DNA of 64,000 bases from Drosophila pseudoobscura (taxonomy: Eukaryota; Arthropoda; Insecta; Diptera; Drosophilidae): contig NC_046680.1 of the NCBI RefSeq assembly GCF_009870125.1, positions 6,448,001 to 6,512,000 on the forward strand, given 5' to 3'. Of this stretch, positions 12,101-25,400 are shown in pieces. Under the pieces are notes generated by a model. That model was not told the origin of the DNA. It was given only the letters and a program-made list of their open reading frames with translations, and ran no database searches. A program made the position numbers and the translations under genes. Every line of letters starts with the position of its first letter. The stretch's first letter is position 1.

Positions 12101-15100
12101 TACACACACTCTTATACATCCAAACGAACAAAAAATACGTATCGAAATCTATCTATGTATGTACTTCTCCCCCCTGCCCTCGTATGTATTCATCGAGTCC
12201 CAGACTCCCTTTACGTATTTTGCCATAGATACTAATTGTACACCTCTTTGGCTCTTCTCTCCATATTTTCGTCTTGCATTGTGAAGCTGTGCAAGTCCTT
12301 GGGAAGTCGTCCATGGGTAAGGAGACCGAGACACCCACCAGTTCAGATGCGAACAGCCACGGGCATGAGCTGGACAAGGAGAATAACCGTATTCGGAATA
12401 GAAGCGTCTCTTCGACTAGCAAGTGTCGCCGCGATCTATTCCCAGCGCCAAAGAGCGATCCTCCGTCGATTGAATTAGATATGGGGTCGGGGTCGGGCTC
12501 GGGATCGGGCTCGGGCTCGGGGTCTGGGGTGGCCGACTTGGCACAGCATCTGGTTCCTGTCCAGCAGGGGCAGGACCAGCTTTATTCCTATGTTTATGCG
12601 GCAGTTGCCGCCGCCTCCTTGGGGCAATGCGCTCAGCCGCAGATTTGCTCGGCCCTGCTGAGGACCCTTCATACCGAGCAGTTGGTTAATCTGGCCGCCT
12701 ACTATCGCAGCTCAAATGGCACGTCTAGTACGGGCACGGGCACAGGCTCCTCCAACATAGTCCGGCGCCCGCTGGAGCCGGCCAACAACAATCTCATTCA
12801 CCCGCCGTACCGCACCCACTCACACTTTGGATTCCAGTCCCCCCGTCAGATGCCATGCGCGGCCCACAAGCATCTGCCAGGACGCGACGGTTTGGCCGCA
12901 CTGGGCTACCGGCCCATGCAGCGGGCCATCAGTTACGAGGAGATCTTCGCCAGTCCCCGCTACGAGCAGCTCTGCCAGCCCTGCATCGACAAGCTGCTGC
13001 GCCTCAAGCCGGAGCTGCAGCGCGTGCGCGGACCCAACAGTGGCTCCTGCGAGGAGGATCTGGCCAGCATGGGCAGCAGCAGTGTCACGCCCAAGCAGCA
13101 AGGGAAGGCGCCACTGCCAGAGATACCCGGATTCGGGCACCAAGATGCCAGCACGCAGACCTCGCTTCAGTCCACGAACTTTCTCAGAGAAATCGAACGC
13201 TTCAACTTCTCCGAGGAGTCGACGAATCTGGGCTTCACGCCAGGTGTGGTGGCCATCACCAGTGATTTTAGTTTGCCAGGCTTGGAGGGCAGTCCGGGCG
13301 CCAGTGCCACCAGTGCCCCGCCGCCCAGAGCTTATCCCCCAATGGAGCCGCGAACGGGCACAAACATCACCGAAGTGTGGAACTTTGGCAACTGGCAGGA
13401 GCCAACGAATCGGAATCCAGAGGATGCTGCCAATGGGGAGTCGGAGTTCCGCCAACAGCCGCTTACCGAGCGTCGGATTACCCTGGAGATCACGCAACAC
13501 TTCCAGCCCACTGGAGAGGCGCAGAGGCAGGACCACGGCCAGGACCAGGAACAGGAGCAGGAAGAGGAGCAGGAGCAGGAACAGGGGCGCCAACTAATGA
13601 CACGAGATGAGCGCCAGCGCCGCAAGTCCGAGTTCCAGGAACTCTGGCAGGACCACGTCCAGTACTTTGGGGACAAGGAGAAGATGCAACAGGAGCCGCC
13701 GTCCAGGACAGAGCACACACTGAAGGTGAGCCTGGATGAGCAGGAGGTCAGGGCTTTGCGGGCCAATGGCTGGCTAGACCATGAGGGGGACCCAGAGACG
13801 GAGGAGAATCCAGTTCCGATCGCTGAAGATGTGTCGCTCCTTCCGCAGGATGACAATACCGCAATGACTGACAATACGGCGAATGATCTGCCGCAAATCC
13901 TGCAAGATTTCGAGGATAGTCTCAGCCTGGCCGGCGAAAACCTGCAGAAACTGGTGGAAACCACCAAAAGGCTTCAACCCCTGGAGTTGGATGACATTGA
14001 GGTGCCAGAAACTGGCACGCTCTTCCGATCGATCAGCCTGGAGAACATTGCGAATGCCAACGACTCGGTTTGCCTGGTGGAACGGGCGACGGAGCTAGCC
14101 GACGACACGAGCGATTCATCTAACGAGTCCATCATCCACTTTGAAGAAAAGCGTGACGATGAGAAGCCTGTCACACCCGTTCCGAACGACCCGGAAGAGG
14201 CCACTGAAAAGGAGAGGGTCCAGATTGAACGCAACGATGAAAAGGATGTCGATGAGAATGAGAACGAGATCGAGACAGGGACAGAGTTCGAAGGCTTCAC
14301 CAGTAGCTCAGAGTCGGCCGAAACGACCGAGGCAGAGCCCTTCCATGGGGAGGAGATTCCTGCAAGATTCCAACCCCCGCAGGACATCGAGAATTTCTCA
14401 CCGATCGAGCTGGAAATCCTGAGGCGCATCGAGGAGGACAAACTCAAGGAGAACGATCCCATCTTTGTCAAAATTGATGACTGCATTCGCAACAAGCTGA
14501 CACCCAAGAAGCTGGAGGATCTGGTCCGCCAGGGGATGCGTCGCACCTGCACGAACGTCTACACCTGTCCGGGTCCGAGTACGAGTCGGATTTCAACCAG
14601 CACAAACTCGGCCCTGTCCATGCACCAGATCAGTGCGCCGTGCAGTTCCACGGCCCACAAGCACCTGGTGACGCGACCCTGCCCTCGATTATCGCAGTCT
14701 TTGTCAAATCCCCAGCCACAGCAGCAGGAGGAGGAGGAGCAGTCGGAGCAGTCGGAGGAGAGGGACCGCTTGGACACCCAGCCGAGTAGCCCTCTGAAGC
14801 GTACCATCTCCTCCACGACCTTCGTGTGCCGTCCCAGTCCCAACAGGAAGCGCAATTTCATCCAGGAGAACATCCGCAATGTCGGCAGGCCGCGATCGGC
14901 CACAAGGCCAACGACCAGCTCGATCAAAAAGCAAAGAACTATGTCACAGGCCAGGAGCGCTGCCAGCGTGTCGTCCGTGTGCACCTTCGAGATCGGCCAG
15001 CGGGACAACGGGTCTCGTCTTTGGGTGTCCCTACCCACGCCACCGCGTGCCCAGAACCGGAATGCTGCAAGCAGTCCAAGCACTCCGCGCCAAATGCCAC

Positions 15101-18100
15101 GCAGTCCGCACTCGCCCCATAACAAGCGACGCAAAGCGGGTGTTTTTCTTACGCCTGTGCGGCGTTGCGCCATGAATCCGGCCTTGAACCTTGATCGGAT
15201 CTCGTCGGACACATCGCTGAACTACTCCGTGGATCGCACGCTCTCGAGCAGCACGTTCTGCGTGCCTACAGAGGGTGAGCCCGAGGCGGATAACGTTTCG
15301 ACAACAACATTCGAGGTGGACTGCAGTCAGGATCAGGAGCACGAGCAGGAGGATCAAAGCCCAGTCTCCACTCAAAATGAATCTTCAGCAGCTATGGGAG
15401 CAGACGTTGGGAATGCCACCGCATGCAGCATTTACTACAGTGCCAATGACAACACTCAGGATCAGAGTCACGAATCGGTGCAAACTTTAAGCGATAGATC
15501 CCTGACAAGCGATGAACAGCCAACGGAAGGGGAGACTGCCGGTGATGGCCAGGATGACACTAGAAATGATGACACAGATTCGACTAAAGACTCCGCCCAC
15601 GTAATAGAAGTTGATACTGAGCCATCCTGCAAGAGTTCCGAAGGGATACAATCAATTGAGTTCGAAGTTCAAGAGGCAGAAACCCAGACAAATCTAGATG
15701 CCGCTGAAGAAGATTCATCCTCAACGGATGGTCAATCGAATACGGAAGAGGAAGAAACCCCTGTAGAGGCCGAAGTAACTAATCGCGACTCGAATGCTAG
15801 TAGCTCTACTTCATTCAAAAGTGTTCTCGAAATGTCCGCTCAAAGTGGGGACGGAGACGAAGACACGGATAGAGACACCGGAGGAACTCCAACGGAAAAG
15901 CAGCTTGTGGGCTCCGATGCCGAAGCAGATGAATCGAACGACCACGAAACGGATACAAAGAATACTTCCGATAAAGCGGAGGACAGTGAAGGGGAACAAG
16001 AATCCAGTGTAATCGAAGGAGGTCTAAGACGGATTGAATCAGAACCGATCGATAATCATCCCACTGACACTGGAGACTCGACAAATGACGGGGAAAACTC
16101 CGGCAATGTGGAAGAGATGCCTCCAACTAGTTTAACATTGGGGCTCACCGAAGAGGAACTTCGCGACGAGGAGGAGGTGGGAGCGATGACCCCCCAGAGT
16201 ATTGCCGCCGTCGAGGTGTTACATATGCCAGAATCTGAAACTGATAACGAAAAACTAGCAGATGCGTCAAAGGAAACCCAGAATCGCGTAACTGGGGAAG
16301 TAGGAACATCAGAGGAGTCTGATGACGATGAGGAAGTTGTCCTGGTAACGAATTGCACTTTACAGGGCACGCAAATCCATGTGTGGGAGAACGTGGTACA
16401 AGAAGAGGATGTGGATCCTACTCCGGACACGTTGAAACACGATAAAGATCTCGATAAACAAACGGATTAAACTGATTGATGGTCAAAACAGAGCCGAGCA
16501 AATCCCCAATATTTCTTTCCTTGCCCATCTATTTTTTTCCACTTTTCTTCTCCACATTTGCTGTGTCCAAGCAGACAGTCCCCCAGGCCCCCGTCAGATA
16601 TTTTTATTTTTATAGGTCTCAAAGGAATCACATATTTGCAGTTTTTATGTACCCTATTGCTTGGCATGAATGGAATTTTTGAGTTGTAGCCTTGTTTATG
16701 TGCACTTTACATCGTATCATATGTATTCTAACCCACACAAAACACGATTAATTATCTGTATGTATGGCAAAGGGTTTGTATTGAATGAAAGTATCAAATA
16801 AAGATTTATTTTGTAATATTTATTTTTTTATTTTTTATTATTATTTAATTGGTTCAAGGTGTACAAATCCCCCAGAGGTCCCCCAGTGTTTGCGTTGAGT
16901 CCTGTGGGCAGCTACGTCGTACAATGTTAAATGTTTAATGTAATAAGTACAGTACATCGTATACTATTAAGTGGAATCCGGATACCATCGTCTGCGTCTG
17001 CGTTTTCGTCATTGTTTCGTGCAGTTTCCCCCTCTATATCCCTCCCCCACACACACCTACCAAGCATTTATATATACTCATACTCATACTCATACTCATC
17101 CCCCCCACGCCCAACATGCACATGCTCCCTCCCACTTTCTCACTTCCAGAGGTACGGTCTTATTTGACCCGGAAATATTCATTTCTGTGGGATCCCAGGC
17201 AGTACCTTGACGCCTGCGTCGGTGCCACCCATCGAGTGCAGCAGGTGAATGTAATACACAAGGTGGATACAGTCAGCAGGCACAACTATCCCCCCATCAA
17301 CATCCACAACAACATCAACCACAATACGACCATGGAGAACAATGCGACAAGCGCCTGGGTGGATCTGCCCAGCAGTACACCGCATCGAGGTCCCATCGTT
17401 ACCTCTCCGAATGCCGGGGAGACGGTTCCATTCCGGACAATCTCTCACTATGGATTTAATTGCCCACTCAATAGTGCACCCAGCATCCTGCTCCATCCAG
17501 AACACAAATCCATTTGGCAAAATGTATCTGAGCAGCGGGAAAATGTGTTCTCTTTCATTAATCTGTCGATCTTGACCAAGGAGAATCGGAAGATGCTCGA
17601 TGTCCTGGCAGCTGCAGCAACAACACCAACATCGGCGTCGACAGTCAAGCAGCAGCCATTGTCTTCACCCACCTATGTCTCGGAGAAGCAGATTCGATTG
17701 GAGCCAACGCCCCCGCAGAGGAAGCAGCGCGTTTACAGTGCCACGGCGAGCAGTGGCAGAAGCTTTGATGATTCTTTGGACGAGCTCGAGTCGATGTTCG
17801 GATCCATAACTATGGCCAGCCCCCAAAGACAGCCACAGTCTCAAGACTATAGTCTCTATCGCAGCTATAACTTTCTGCCGAGAGACCATGCACTGTCAGT
17901 GGACACGGACGCGAATGGAAACGAGGTGAAGCACAGCAGACGGCCCGAGGCAGAGCAGAGCATCTACCAAAACGGCGACGACAGCGGCTTGGGTAGGCGG
18001 CGGGAACGAACCACTACGAGCAATGGTTCGTCTACGCAGGAGGCCGAGGCCTATACCCCGGGCAAACATGTCAGGCTGACCTTGAGCAGCTCGCCCCTGG

Positions 18101-19504
18101 CTGGCGCTACATCTCCGACCCCCACGACCATTGAGGTTCTGATCAATGTGTCGCTGCGCAACGCCGAGTGCGTCCAGACGGTGCAGACGCACGAGCAAGA
18201 GTTCCGGGCCAAACTGGAGAAGGTCATAGATGAAGAGATCCACTACATCTCGCAGCAGCTGGCCACGCGACAGCGAACCGCTCAGATACTCCAAGATCAG
18301 CCAGCCCCTACTCGTGCTCCGCTGGCCACGCCCACACCGTCCCAGTTGCTGCAGCGCAGCAATTCGGCACCGGTCCTGTGCCACGCCTACAGCTATGTGG
18401 ACCTGGCCGAGACCGATATGACTGGAAAGCCGTCGCCCTCAACTATTTCCGACAGTGGTGTCGGTGCCGGTGCAGCGTCCGGTTCGTCTCCATTGGTGTC
18501 CCCAGGGGAGGCTGATCTGAATACCCATCTCAGCTCATTCGAGAATATGTTGCAGAGCTTGCTGAATAACGTTATTAAAGCCCATATGCTCCACAACCAG
18601 GCCTTCATCACGGACTGTCGTGCGCGCTTTTCGCAGCTGTCCGAGGGACTGTCCTCCTGCGGAATATCCCCCGTCAAGTCTCTCAATCATTACTAAATCA
18701 TAATATTTGTGAATTTTTAAGTTTTTTTTTTATGTTTGGTTTTTTTTTTTGTCTAAATTTGTTTTATTTCAAATATATTGTTTATTTACTGGATAAGTCG
18801 TAACCTAATTATTGCCCAGAACTCACTCAAACGCAATCACTATCGACGAACAGGTAACCATTTTGCATTTATCATTTATCGCCTGCTTTTGCTGTTGCAC
18901 ATGCACTTGTATGTTATTATATTAGTTGTTGATCCTGCGCTGCATGTCCTTTCGTTTGTTCTAACCCTAACCCAAGGTCCATAAGTGTACTAACACACCT
19001 CACTAATACACCACTCGATACATCTAATTCTTGTGACAACCACTTACATATGTACATGTTTTAGTTAGATCCAAATTTGTGTGTTTGAATTTTGTGTGCG
19101 TTTCATAGCGGTGAAAAGAGAGTCTAATGAAATAGTATAACATATTCTGTGCGCGTCCACTGAGTTACATTTGTAGGAGCCGCCAACCCCCGACCCTTGA
19201 AAATCGTGCTAATCATGTGTGTTTACTCTTTGCCTTTCCACCAGGTGAAAACGTGCAAAATGGCGACCACTCGGAGGCACACTTGAGCACCTTCTCCCAG
19301 AGCAGTAAAGAGGTAAGCGATGATGAGCTTAGCTTAGTAGTCGGCAAAACGAAAACGAAACTATACTCTCAATGTAAATTTATATTACAGTTCCAGGATG
19401 TGTCCACGGACGGATCGCCGAAGAAAGACAAAAAGAAGAAGAAGGGCCTGCGCACACCATCGTTTTTGAAAAAGAAGAAGGAGAAGAAGAAGGCCGAGGC
19501 CTAA
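6137..19504 (+). CDS. hts: Adducin, multi-isoform (hu li tai shao)
   Basis: Adducin caps and bundles actin and joins it to spectrin at the cell cortex; in flies it is needed for fusome and ring-canal formation. Exons read for the MARCKS-tailed form: 6137-6232, 6307-6790, 6866-7586, 7661-7784, 8961-9071, 9135-9429, 9495-9593, 9695-9766, 19245-19312 and 19391-19504 (727 aa), with an optional exon at 11618-11686. All junctions keep frame with GT-AG ends. The start is the ATG at 6137 (MTEVEQPPQNG), preceded by a UTR acceptor. Residues about 110-340 form the class II aldolase-like head, followed by the neck (DPLQFVPCGTN and IKDNRRADKI). The last exon encodes the lysine-rich tail around LRTPSFLKKKK, the calmodulin/lipid-binding MARCKS-related motif. 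Several other 3' ends are listed separately. Confidence 0.95.
7661..7880 (+). CDS. hts: hts short isoform terminal exon (read-through)
   Basis: The exon that normally ends at 7784 stays open past its donor (AAG/GTAGAG) for another 32 codons and stops at 7880. Joined to the preceding exons this gives an adducin of about 506 aa with head and neck but no tail. An AATAAA lies near 8215. This fits the short adducin known from D. melanogaster, which is similar in size. Whether this species uses it cannot be seen from the sequence. Confidence 0.6.
11618..11686 (+). CDS. hts: hts candidate cassette exon (23 codons)
   Basis: A 69-nt segment lies between GTTTTAG and GTAACA. It is open in the phase demanded by the exon ending at 9766 (phase 1) and leaves the phase unchanged, so it can be inserted or skipped without a frameshift. 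It would encode ATLSFINGERSHTATNRKPP and three more residues. It lies in an otherwise AT-rich, non-coding intron. The support is phase symmetry and splice signals only. Confidence 0.5.
12287..16470 (+). CDS. hts: hts very long alternative C-terminal exon
   Basis: An uninterrupted exon of about 1,394 codons enters at phase 1, as all hts tails do, and would give an isoform of about 2,060 aa. The acceptor is either at 12287 or 12296; both keep frame. The encoded tail begins AVQVLGKSSMGKETE and has a glycine-serine run (residues about 65-80 of the ORF), Glu/Gln-rich repeats, serine/proline-rich basic segments in the middle, and a strongly acidic Ser/Thr/Glu-rich last third. No globular domain is recognised; it looks intrinsically disordered. 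The stop at 16470 is followed by AATAAA at 16797, so this isoform probably has its own polyadenylation site. Confidence 0.8.
16797..16802 (+). terminator. hts: AATAAA signal for the long hts isoform
   Basis: AATAAA about 330 bp after the stop at 16470, followed by a T-rich stretch. It lies inside the hts locus, before the next alternative exon, so use of this site would separate the long isoform from the downstream tails. Confidence 0.55.
17150..18696 (+). CDS. hts: hts ring-canal type terminal exon (inferred by size)
   Basis: The acceptor CACTTCCAG is followed by a phase-1 exon of 515 codons ending at 18696. Joined to the common exons it gives about 1,182 aa, close to the 1,156-aa ovarian Hts of D. 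melanogaster that is cleaved to release the ring-canal protein HtsRC; that match is by size and position only. The tail begins EVRSYLTRKYSFLWDPRQYL, is rich in Ser, Gln and Pro, contains a probable helix near EQEFRAKLEKVIDEEIHYIS, and ends with LSSFENMLQSLLNNVIKAH, likely helical, then KSLNHY. No named domain was recognised. Confidence 0.75.
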
Positions 19505-21539
19505 GCTGATGCTGGTGCTGATCTAGAGCGGCATCCGTAGCAGCAACACCACAGCAATAGCAATCATTACACCCACCCAACAGCAAACAGCGGGTAAACG
19601 CGGGGACAACAACAATGTGTAACCGAGGGCACTAAGAGAATAAACGATATGATGAAACGACAAAAAATAAACAATAACCAGAGCGAAGCAAGCATTGCAC
19701 GAGAGAAAAGAAGAGAATAGAAGAGAAGAGGCATAAACCAGCAACAAATGAGCAGCTAAAGTTGATCAAGACGCAACTAAGAAGTAACCGAAGGCAGCAG
19801 TTCAATCAATTAGCATTCACAGCTATACATACATATATCTTCTAATATAATATAAATCTATTTTTTAATTTATACGATTATCGCAGCACACACAATCTGC
19901 AACGCAAACCACATAATTTTGTATGATAAAAAGAGACTTTACCGAAACTCTCAAATTCGCATGCAATACCCGACCCCAATCCCGACCCAACCACCCCGAC
20001 AGACACGCGGGCCGCTTCGTTCTATACGAGAAGCGGGGAAATCTTCTAGATTTATTAGCGCTTAAATATACATACTACGTAAACCACATTACATAGTAAT
20101 CAAACATAACAACAACATAAGCAGAAACACTTATTAATGAAGTGCGAAAGAAACGAGACTTTTGTTTTGAAGAATTGGAAATTTTTTTGCACACATAGAA
20201 GCAGACGCAGACGACGAGTGTGTTATTTGAGGGAGCTTGCACTCAACATAATACTTAAATGCAATATTTTTTTATAAACGCAATAAAATTGATCAAATGA
20301 AACAACACTTTGATATTCTTTACATGTGTATGTTTTGTGTTTTTTTAGTTGTGTTAGTTCATTCAAAAAAGTGAATATAATAGGTACATGTTTGTATACA
20401 TGCAGCAATTGTATTAGGTTTTTATATAAATAATTATATACTGTTTATACATAAATACACACGCAAAATATATATTTATAAAAACAAATAAATTATGGAG
20501 AAAATACAAAACACAAAACAGCACACTCTCATATGTATGTAAAGCCGAGGGATAAATGCAGAGGAAAGCAGAGAGAAAACCAATCGCAGAAAATTAAGAG
20601 AGTCGAGTCCCGTGAGATATACAGCATTTCTTTTGTAAGTAGATGTGCTGCATTGAAAATACATGCATATGTACGTTCGATAACTACACTCCAGAAAAGG
20701 ATACATATATGACTGCCATAGCATGTAAAGCCTAAAGGCACAATTTAATCGCATTTCAAATAATAACTAGCATTAAAACTAAAGCCAATCAAATCAATCA
20801 AATGTTTCTGCTTTTCCCGCCCGCTTATCCACTCAAATACACCGACACCCACACCCACAATAATAGGACACACTCGATACTCTATATACACAACACACAC
20901 GAATGCATGCATTGCGGAGCCTTAGACAAAAACGACAGAATAAATATTTATGATAATTACGAGTATATATAAAAAAAGAGAAACTTTAAATGATATGATT
21001 GTTTGCACAACGACAGAAGCTTATTTCTAGCAACTTTTTGCGTCATCGAAGCAAAAGAGTTTGTTTTGTAGAATTCTCTCGTTAGACTTAACTTAGAAAT
21101 TTGTCAATATTCTCATTCTCTGTGCAAATAATAAAAGGAAACTTAAAGAAAAAAACAAGAAAACGCTGGACAGCTGTTTCTTCAAATTCGTTTAGATCTT
21201 AAGCAAATGCATATAATTATATATAAAATCGTATTATACAAAATGTACAACACACACACGACACACGAACAGAATGAATAAACACTTGGAAATTGTACAA
21301 AATTCGAAAATCACTTGGATATCATACAAATTTTTTGTAAACTTCTACTGTCCTCCTTTTTGTTGCTGTAAAAAGTTCATTAAGTCGAGAGCGTACTGTT
21401 CCATACGGTTTTCAACTAGGTGGCACCTCTGACCGAATATTCTTTCTTTGTTTGGTTCGACGATTGCTGACTCGGAGAAAAACAAACCCTCAGTATCGAA
21501 ATAATAATTTAGTCAGTCAGAAAAATAAAGGGCGTCAAC
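19505..21539 (+). other. hts 3' UTR and intergenic spacer
   Basis: AT-rich sequence without a supported coding frame. Several possible AATAAA signals occur (19662, 20282-20287, 20488, 20940, 21129), so hts transcripts may have several 3' ends. Short (CA)n and TATA-rich stretches are present. Confidence 0.55.
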
Positions 21540-21843
21540 ATGTCTCTTGTCGCAGATGAAGAGTGGGCCGAATACAAAGTAAAGTACATTCTTTAGTTAC
21601 AACGCAGTATACGCAATACGTCATTCTCGTCCATTGATTCAGGCGAAATTCAACAAGAGCTACGAGGCTGCGGAAGATCTAATGCGACGGGATCTGTACG
21701 AGAAGGCCAAGGCGAAAGTGGTCGAGCATAATCGAAAATATGATAGCGGCGAAGTAACTTGGAAAATGGCAATCAATCATTTGTCGGACGACACCGAAGA
21801 AGAATTTGCCAAGCGTTGCGGCAAGAGGACACCTCCAAAGTAA
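21540..21843 (+). CDS. cer: Crammer, cathepsin propeptide-like inhibitor (I29)
   Basis: Two exons, 21540-21578 and 21643-21843, encode 79 aa, the length of fly crammer. The product is a stand-alone inhibitor-I29 fold like the propeptides of cysteine cathepsins. Visible signatures are the aromatic EEWAEYKAKFNKSY start, the ERFNIN-like helix (DLYEKAKAKVVEHNRKY) and the WKMAINHLSDDTEEEF segment (the GNFD/NxFSD-like part). It inhibits cathepsin L-type proteases and is needed for long-term memory in Drosophila. No signal peptide. AATAAA at 21951. High confidence from sequence and length. Confidence 0.95.
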
Positions 21844-22459
21844 ATTATGAATTCCATGAATCTCAATGAAAGTGCATTTTACAATGGTTGCAAACGGAAT
21901 ATTCTCTATTTTTATAAATATTTGTATCTGTATGTTTTTACCCAACAAACAATAAATTAATCAATAAATCAGCTGTTCCACAAGTGAAAGATCTGGTCCC
22001 ACATTGAAGGTAAACAGTTCATTGAATTAAGTTCATTGAACTACAGTGGAATGATATGTAGTAGTCAGACTGGCGTTGACATTTTACAATTGTCATATTG
22101 CGCCTGTGTATTTTAAAATTTAAATATTAATTTACGTATACATGTATACTGTCAGTTTTGGCACATGCATTCCCGCCTATATGTAAATACGAAGCGGAAA
22201 CGTACCAACAAATGAGCACGGTTCATCACCCTCACCTGATCAGAGAACCAGTTCATATTATTCATCCAGCTCCGTAACTCAAGTGCCGACGAGCGGCACA
22301 CAACATTTAAAACGTAAACTTTTCCTTTCAAAATAGACATGTAACTACATGACAAATATTTTAAGAAACATCAACGCGTACGTACTAAATTTTGACTAAA
22401 GTGCCACTCTTTTGCAGAATCAAGACCACACTAGCCACCTCGAAAGCCCAGCCGCAAAC
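21844..22459. other. Spacer between cer and SdhA
   Basis: Contains the cer polyadenylation signal at 21951-21956 and the 5' UTR of SdhA just before 22460. No other coding sequence is recognised; the minus-strand frames are antisense to the flanking genes or have no support. Confidence 0.5.
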
Positions 22460-25400
22460 ATGTCCGGAATCATGCGTGTGCCATCGATTTTGGCCAAAAA
22501 TGCAGTCGTCTCCATGGTAGGTAGCGCATAAACTCCTTTCGCCAGGCATCCACATCGTCGCCCACCTGTCCACCTTGTCGGACAGCGATTATACAACGAG
22601 GGAAACGGATTTTATTTGCTCGTGACGTGAAGTGAAAAAATCTTAAGAAGTTGACCAAAAAACGCGCCCCTCGTAGTTATGTAATTTCAATCAATTTTGA
22701 TGGCCAGGTGTAATGGATGGCCCCACTCGGAGTTAATATCCCAGAAGGGGGCAACTGTTGATTTTGCCCCCATCTCTGGGCTGTTTTTAAGATTTTAGTG
22801 GAAAATTTGTGTTCAACGGTCGACGAGGTTATGTTACCTGCCCCGCCCCCGCTGTCGATGCTTTCGTGTTTTGTTGGTCTGCTCGAATGGCTGTGCGTGC
22901 AACAAATGCATCTAAGACATTAAATGCAATTGCAAATTGTGTATGACGGTGGCTCATTGCTATAGGACAAGCCTTGATAAGCTCAGCAAATTTCATTCAG
23001 TCACACGAATGTCCAGAGATGCAGGGAGGCACGGCCGCGGCTAACAACTGAGCTGATTATACAATGGGAGCTGGCCATTGCTACTGATGTCTCTACAACA
23101 GTTTAATTTATCTATTGCATAAGCAACTGTCGCATTGTCATTCTATGTAGAGGCACCATCAAGTCTAGTCTCGCTTCTTGAGCATCCCAATCTTGAGGCT
23201 GTCGACGTCACCACTGTCTTCGCCTCGGAATATTCCTCAGCGGCAGCGATGGGCATGGCGTGTGCGGCTCTCAACTTATCTGTCAAGTTGTCGTTAATTG
23301 GCGATCGTTTTGCCAAAACAAAACGAATGCATCTTATCGATGTACATATTTATACATTTACTGTGTATTTTTCCGTCTGCGTGGGGCGTATTAGCCAAGG
23401 GGTGCCGGACCCTGCTGATAAGATATAGCTCCTTGCTAAGGGATCTTCCAGAGAATCGCAAGAGCCTGTAGTTTAAAGCGCTTACGTAATTATTTTAGCG
23501 AATTGAAATAGCGTTGAAATATTCTTAAGTGAAAGGTGCAAATAATGACTAAATGACGGATCCGTTGTGCAAAAACCTGATTTCGCAACGGTTTGGTCTC
23601 ATCACAGCGCTGCGGGCGGCCCGTTCAAACAAACCCCTTGTAAACAGCAATCAACTAGCTCTGATCCCATCTCTCTCTCTCTCTTTCAGCAGCGCGCAGC
23701 TGCAATTGCAGGGCAACGTAGTTATCACATAACGCACGGTCGCCAGCAGGCGACGGCAGCTAATCCGGATAAGATATCGAAGCAGTATCCTGTCGTCGAT
23801 CATGCCTACGATGCAGTTGTGGTGGGAGCCGGCGGTGCTGGTCTCCGGGCCGCTTTTGGCCTTGTCGCCGAGGGATTCCGCACGGCGGTGATCACCAAAT
23901 TGTTCCCCACCCGCTCGCACACGATTGCCGCGCAGGGCGGCATCAATGCGGCGCTGGGCAATATGGAGGAGGACGACTGGAAGTGGCACATGTACGACAC
24001 AGTCAAGGGATCCGACTGGCTGGGCGATCAGGATGCTATACACTACATGACCCGGGAGGCACCCAAGGCTGTCATCGAGCTGGAGAACTACGGCATGCCC
24101 TTCTCCCGCACACAAGACGGAAAGATATACCAGCGCGCCTTCGGTGGCCAGAGCTTGAAATTCGGCAAGGGCGGACAGGCGCATAGATGTTGTGCTGTGG
24201 CGGATCGTACCGGGCACTCCCTGTTGCACACCCTCTACGGACAGTCGCTCAGTTACGATTGCAACTACTTTGTGGAGTACTTTGCCCTGGATCTGATCTT
24301 CGAGGATGGCGAGTGCCGGGGCGTGTTGGCCCTTAACCTGGAGGATGGTACTCTGCACCGTTTCCGAGCCCAGAACACCGTCATTGCCACTGGCGGCTAT
24401 GGCCGTGCCTTTTTCTCCTGCACCTCTGCCCACACCTGCACTGGCGACGGCACTGCTATGGTCGCTCGACAGGGCCTCCCCTCTCAAGACTTGGAGTTTG
24501 TTCAGTTCCACCCCACTGGCATCTATGGAGCCGGCTGCCTCATTACCGAGGGCTGCCGCGGCGAGGGTGGCTACCTGATCAATGCCAAGGGCGAACGTTT
24601 CATGGAGCGGTATGCTCCGGTGGCGAAGGATCTCGCCTCTCGGGACGTCGTGTCGCGTTCAATGACCATCGAGATCATGGAGGGTCGTGGTGTTGGCCCC
24701 GACAAGGATCACGTTTACCTGCAGCTGCACCATTTGCCACCCAAGCAGCTGGCCGAGCGACTACCCGGCATCTCAGAGACAGCTATGATTTTTGCCGGCG
24801 TAGATGTAACACGCGAGCCAATCCCCGTCTTACCCACGGTGCACTACAACATGGGTGGTGTGCCAACCAACTATCGCGGCCAGGTGATCACCGTTGACAA
24901 GGACGGCAAGGATATCATTGTCCCCGGCCTCTACGCTGCAGGGGAGGCAGCCTCCAGCTCCGTTCACGGTGCCAATCGTCTGGGTGCCAACTCTCTGCTG
25001 GATCTGGTTGTTTTCGGACGTGCCTGCGCCAAGACCATTGCCGAGGAGAATAAGCCCGGCGCTGCTGCTCCCACTCTCAAGGATACAGCTGGCGAGGCCT
25101 CTGTGGCTAACTTGGATAAGCTGCGCTTTGCCAACGGCCAGATCACCACTGCCGATCTGCGCCTGAAGATGCAGAAGACCATGCAGCATCATGCCGCTGT
25201 GTTCCGCGACGGGCCCATCCTCAAGGAGGGTGTGAGCAAAATGCAGGAGATCTACAAGCAATTCAAGGACGTTAAGGTTGTGGACAAGTGAGTGCGCGAA
25301 CATTTGAATTTTAGTTTGAGATTTATTTAATCTGAAATCATTTTTAGGTCCCTAGTCTGGAACTCGGATTTGGTCGAGACGCTGGAGCTGCAGAATCTGT

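Noticed and set aside
12820-13593. 256-257 codon frames on both strands inside the long hts exon
   Set aside because: Shadow frames of a GC-rich exon; codon bias and phase support only the 12287-16470 frame.
23135-23428. 97-codon frame in the first SdhA intron (begins [17 protein letters not shown])
   Set aside because: It reads smoothly but begins at a non-ATG position, has no splice partners in phase with SdhA, and lies wholly inside the intron. Treated as chance.
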